Shown piece by piece: positions 62,905 through 64,000 of a DNA stretch of 64,000 bases (position 1 is its first letter; every line of letters begins with the position of its first letter). The DNA comes from Nostoc sp. 'Peltigera membranacea cyanobiont' 210A (GTDB lineage Bacteria > Cyanobacteriota > Cyanobacteriia > Cyanobacteriales > Nostocaceae): assembly GCF_002246015.1 (NCBI RefSeq), contig NZ_NOLJ01000002.1:524449-588448 (forward strand), given 5' to 3'. Under the pieces are notes generated by a model. The model saw only the letters and a list, made by a program, of their open reading frames with translations. It was not told the origin of the DNA and did no database searches. The translations under genes were made by a program, and so were the position numbers.

Positions 62905-62989
62905 ATTTGTCATTTGTCTTTTGTCATTTGTATTTGACTAATGACTAATGACTGATGACTGATGACTAATAACCAATGACTAATAAGTA
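62905..62989. repeat. Heptamer-type tandem repeats
   Basis: GTCATTTGTCATTTGTC units run into TGACTAATGACTAATGACTG units, ending at the start of the MAPEG gene. Mirror-image sequence classes could form a weak hairpin. Similar GGGGCATTGGGCAT units are at 63391-63420. Confidence 0.65.
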
Positions 62990-63388
62990 ATGATAATTTT
63001 TTTGTACTCGATCGCTGCTGCTGCCTGTCTCATTTATGTGCCATTTTTGCTAGTAGCTTATGCCCGTGCGCGTATTGGGCCTGAAATGCTTTCTACTCCT
63101 CGCGCCCTGTTTGATAAATTGCCACCTTATGCCCAACGGGCTACTTGGGCACATCAGAACACCTTTGAAGCCTTTATGATATTTGCCGCAGCCGCATTGA
63201 TGGCTTATGTAACTGGTGTAAATTCTTTTACAGCCCAAGTAGCTGCGATCGCCTTTGTGGTGGCCCGTTTCCTATACTCAATTTTTTATATTTTGAATAT
63301 ACCCCTTTTGCGATCGCTGATGTTTGCCATTGGCATCCTTGGCTGTGGCACTCTCTTTTTCTTGAGCATCATCCAAGCTACTAATTAA
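62990..63388 (+). CDS. MAPEG-family membrane protein
   Basis: A 132-residue integral membrane protein with four helices (about 2-24, 57-78, 82-101, 108-128). The pattern RARIGPEML, QRATWAHQNTFEAFMIFAAA and VARFLYSIFYILNIPLLRS is diagnostic of bacterial MAPEG proteins, relatives of microsomal glutathione S-transferase. The substrate is unknown. Flanked on both sides by tandem repeats; monocistronic. Confidence 0.92.
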   Translation: MIIFLYSIAAAACLIYVPFLLVAYARARIGPEMLSTPRALFDKLPPYAQRATWAHQNTFEAFMIFAAAALMAYVTGVNSFTAQVAAIAFVVARFLYSIFYILNIPLLRSLMFAIGILGCGTLFFLSIIQATN

Positions 63389-63482
63389 GTGGGGCATTGG
63401 GCATGGGGCATTGGGCATGGGAATTATTATTAATGTTTTATGCCCAATTCCAAAATCCAAAATCTAAAATCCAAAATGTTTT

Positions 63483-63974
63483 ATGGCTTCTACTTTTTCC
63501 TTTGACATTGTGAGCGACTTTGACCGACAAGAGTTGGTTAACGCCGTCGATCAAGTTATCCGAGATATCAAAGGTCGTTACGACCTCAAAGACACTGAAA
63601 CTACTGTCGAGTTAGTTGAAGAAAGTATTAATGTTAGCACTGACAGCGAGTTTACCTTAGATTCTGTACACACCATTCTGCGAGAAAAAGCCGCCAAGCG
63701 TAACCTTTCCCAAAAAATCTTTGATTTTGGCAAGGTTGAGTCAGCCAGTGGTAATCGCGTGCGTCAAGAAATCAAACTCAAAAAAGGCATAAGTCAGGAA
63801 ATCGCCAAACAAATTTCCAAATTGATTCGGGATGAATTCAAAAAGGTACAAGCTTCAATTCAAGGGGATGCTGTGCGGGTTTCTGCTAAATCTAAAGATG
63901 ACTTGCAAGTTGTCATGCAGCGGCTAAAACAAGAAGACTACCCAGTTGCTTTGCAATTTACAAATTATCGTTAA
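63483..63974 (+). CDS. yajQ: YajQ-family nucleotide-binding protein
   Basis: A 163-residue protein of full YajQ length: [38 protein letters not shown]-like [51 protein letters not shown]. YajQ proteins bind nucleotides or cyclic di-GMP, and in some bacteria they control transcription. The ATG at 63483 follows repeat DNA. The window ends 26 nt after the stop. Confidence 0.95.
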   Translation: MASTFSFDIVSDFDRQELVNAVDQVIRDIKGRYDLKDTETTVELVEESINVSTDSEFTLDSVHTILREKAAKRNLSQKIFDFGKVESASGNRVRQEIKLKKGISQEIAKQISKLIRDEFKKVQASIQGDAVRVSAKSKDDLQVVMQRLKQEDYPVALQFTNYR

Positions 63975-64000
63975 AAGATTCGTAATTCGTAGTTAAAAAG

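Overview
The window looks like chromosomal DNA of a filamentous, Nostoc/Anabaena-type cyanobacterium. The evidence is many GCGATCGC (HIP1) octamers, a psbA gene for photosystem II D1, a high-light-inducible protein, a PAM68-type assembly factor beside rpsO, LdpA and BciB homologues, an rbp-rpsU pair, long WD40/NB-ARC and multi-PAS/GAF kinases, and dense small dispersed repeats. No rRNA, tRNA or complete insertion sequence was recognised.

Layout. 1-3200: a small secreted Arg-rich protein, a 150-bp inverted-repeat element, DAHP synthase (aroF), and the rpsO-PAM68 pair. 3304-4702: a 20-repeat CRISPR array with no cas genes nearby, probably transcribed leftward. 5.0-14.3 kb: a 43-bp direct repeat, hli, a Ycf45-like R3H ATPase, ldpA with an in-frame palindromic insertion, a decayed hybrid kinase, a VOC protein, bciB and holB. 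14.7-20.5 kb: PadR and PfkB, a CysQ-like phosphatase, the RRM protein and S21, and lineage-specific secreted proteins. 21.2-28.1 kb: psbA (Glu130 form), VOC, a 3D-domain protein, murG, SDR and NADAR. 28.7-40.9 kb: a multi-GAF kinase with two possible bilin-binding GAFs, a TIR-like protein, a small transposon-like element that split a terminator, a locus with a c-heme HAMP protein, a PhnD-like lipoprotein and a Ser/Thr kinase, then mltA and a HAD hydrolase.

41.3-46.0 kb: same-strand genes for a ThDP enzyme, an unusual KASIII-like enzyme, a PEP-CTERM GDSL protein and an SDR. This is the best candidate for an undescribed small biosynthetic locus. 46.1-49.7 kb: a 1200-residue HTH/NB-ARC/14x WD40 STAND protein. 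49.7-53.1 kb: gene-poor, with two convergent short ribbon-helix-helix genes, a fatty-acid-hydroxylase-family protein and a degraded gene fragment. 53.2-59.0 kb: a signalling cluster of GAF kinase, five-PAS hybrid kinase and CheY-like regulator. 60.1-64.0 kb: a BioD/DRTGG protein, a GIY-YIG::PadR fusion broken by a TAG, a DprA-like Rossmann protein, a MAPEG protein and YajQ.

A recurring theme is dispersed-repeat DNA entering genes: in-frame repeat-derived segments appear in ldpA, in the STAND gene and at the same HATPase site of two paralogous kinases. All calls come from reading the sequence and remembered family motifs; no database search was run.
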